A DNA stretch of 29,846 bases from Ectocarpus siliculosus (Eukaryota > Sar > Phaeophyceae > Ectocarpales > Ectocarpaceae), in contig FN649726.1 of the NCBI GenBank assembly GCA_000310025.1, positions 790,483 through 820,328 of the forward strand, written 5' to 3'. This document shows positions 28,751 to 29,846 of this stretch, piece by piece. The position numbers and the translations under genes were made by a program. The notes beneath the pieces are model-generated. The model did not search any database, was not told where the DNA came from, and saw only the letters and a list, made by a program, of their open reading frames with translations. Position 1 is the first letter of the stretch. Every line of letters begins with the position of its first letter.

Positions 28751-29846
28751 CCTTGCGAAGCGGAAAAGGGCAAAGCACGAGCAGGGAAGCTTCACCCAAT
28801 ACTCGCAAACCGGCACCTTGATACACGCATCAAATTGACGGTTTTGAAGAGCGTAATCGTACCGCCGCTGGAGTACGCCGGAGAAGTATGGGAAGGAAAT
28901 AAGAAGGTAGTGAAAGAACTCGAGGCGGCGCAGATGAAAGCAGCGAAAATCATCCTAGGATGCTCCAAGCGCACAAGTAATGCAGCAGTCAGGGCAGAAT
29001 TGGGGATCCAATCCCTACGGTCGGGAAGAGACGTAAGGAAGCTGACATGGCAGTACCGCATGTGCGGGATGGGAGAGGAGAGGTTGCCGAGAATAGTATG
29101 GGAGGCGAAGTGGGCAAACAAAAAGAGGGGTAGAAAACCCACGGAATGGGTCAAGGTTGTAGAGGACGTATGGAAGGGATTGGACATCGACGAAGATGAA
29201 ACGCTGGAAACGGAGGGTCTACAGGGGTTCAAGAAGAAGATATCTGTTGCTTGTGCCGACAGAGAAGAACAGAATCTAAGGAAAGAATCCAAGGATAAGG
29301 AGGGTCTAGAAGTGTACGGAATGTTGAAAGAAGGAATAGGGTTCAAGGATTACCTACATGGACCAATGGATGCAGGGACAAAGCTTAAGGTCAAATTCAG
29401 GACCGGGGACATAGGCCTTCGCGAACGTCGACGAAGACATAGGACGGTAGACGACGAAGACGACAAGTTCAAATGTGATTGCGGCTTCGAATGCGAAGAC
29501 AGTGTTCATGTAGTCGCGGAATGTCCGTGGTACGAAAAGGAGAGGGAAGTGTACATGACTGAGCTGGGAAGAATACAAGGGACGTACAGGGAGATGTTTG
29601 AGGCATGGAATAGAGAGGAGAGGACGGTAGCGGTACTGGGGAGTAGGAAGTGGTTTGAAAAGGCGGGAAATGACATCGGTAGGATAGACAGACTAGGGAA
29701 GACATTTTTGAGCCACCTTTGGCAAAGTAGGAAGGAACGATTGGCCATCGGTGATCGGTCCTGTGGGAACAATGCTCCGTCCTCTCGAGGACGCGTGGTC
29801 AATGGTCTAACCGCTAAGGCATGCAAAGCATAAGAGTACGCCCCCC
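28751..29846 (+). mobile_element. LINE-B, 5'-truncated non-LTR retrotransposon
   Basis: This plus-strand LINE fragment is homologous to the last third of LINE-A ORF2 and begins at about 28751, just downstream of the RT active site. It runs to the GAGTACGCCCCCC terminus at the window edge. Roughly 60 percent of the thumb-region residues match LINE-A, so it is a related but distinct family. The whole visible frame is open, implying it is younger than LINE-A. Confidence 0.85.
28757..29833 (+). CDS. LINE-B ORF2 C-terminal fragment (RT thumb and zinc knuckle)
   Basis: The frame is open from the 5' truncation point: GKARAGKLHPILANRHLDT, SVIVPPLEYAGEVWEGNKK, then CDCGFECEDSVHVVAECPWY (about 214 residues after the Met at 28835), a CxC..C..H..C knuckle. 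It ends RGRVVNGLTAKACKA and a TAA at 29831-29833. These regions bind the element RNA or target DNA in other LINEs. With no promoter, endonuclease or RT palm it cannot act alone. No true start codon is present; the first Met is internal. Confidence 0.85.
   Translation, partial: EAEKGKARAGKLHPILANRHLDTRIKLTVLKSVIVPPLEYAGEVWEGNKKVVKELEAAQMKAAKIILGCSKRTSNAAVRAELGIQSLRSGRDVRKLTWQYRMCGMGEERLPRIVWEAKWANKKRGRKPTEWVKVVEDVWKGLDIDEDETLETEGLQGFKKKISVACADREEQNLRKESKDKEGLEVYGMLKEGIGFKDYLHGPMDAGTKLKVKFRTGDIGLRERRRRHRTVDDEDDKFKCDCGFECEDSVHVVAECPWYEKEREVYMTELGRIQGTYREMFEAWNREERTVAVLGSRKWFEKAGNDIGRIDRLGKTFLSHLWQSRKERLAIGDRSCGNNAPSSRGRVVNGLTAKACKA

Noticed and set aside
28751-29846. Twin-priming inversion as the origin of the LINE-A/LINE-B head-to-head pair
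   Set aside because: Both pieces include the same 3' third of ORF2 and differ too much in sequence to be one insertion.
1-29846. CRISPR arrays, tRNA or rRNA genes, bacterial operons
   Set aside because: No regularly spaced repeats with unique spacers, no cloverleaf or rRNA sequence recognised, and the gene structure is eukaryotic.

Overview
The window looks like nuclear DNA from a photosynthetic stramenopile, most likely a brown alga. The reasons are two intron-rich host genes with small exons and introns of several hundred bases up to 1.9 kb, CTG and GA microsatellites, and a high load of copia and LINE retrotransposons. The lineage is inferred from gene style, not from a search. Both window edges lie in G/C homopolymer sequence, and a 100-N gap sits inside one host gene, so this is probably a whole draft contig or scaffold.

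The left 12 kb is a divergent host gene pair. On the minus strand is the N-terminal part of a mitochondrial class 2 dihydroorotate dehydrogenase (five exons between 5481 and 1119; the rest lies beyond the left edge). It makes orotate for pyrimidine synthesis. On the plus strand, from 5757 to 12163, is an ER-type membrane-anchored thioredoxin/PDI-like protein. It has a signal peptide, a thioredoxin fold with WCGHC, and one C-terminal membrane helix. Its eight visible exons sum to 783 nt in one continuous frame, and one is a 21-nt microexon carrying the first active-site cysteine. The start codons are 275 bp apart, so the genes may share a bidirectional promoter. At least one, and probably two, of the DHODH introns use a GC donor.

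From 12164 to 14205 there is no recognisable gene, only simple repeats and a polypurine tract.

From 14206 to the right edge is a nested transposon complex. A decayed minus-strand LINE (LINE-A: APE endonuclease, reverse transcriptase, C-terminal zinc knuckle) is split into three pieces by two copia elements. Copia-1 (15589-22949, plus strand) is complete. It has 353-bp LTRs that read as identical, a TCCCC target duplication, and a full gag-pol frame interrupted by a single UAG followed by CAA CCA. Copia-2 (24129-27400, minus strand) is a degenerate remnant with one LTR. It lacks gag and protease, and its RT core is replaced by a copy of its own linker sequence. At the right end a second, better-preserved LINE fragment (LINE-B, plus strand) abuts the 5' end of LINE-A head to head. 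A third LINE tail of about 60 bp lies near the left edge. The inferred order of events is LINE-A first, then copia-2, with copia-1 very recent.
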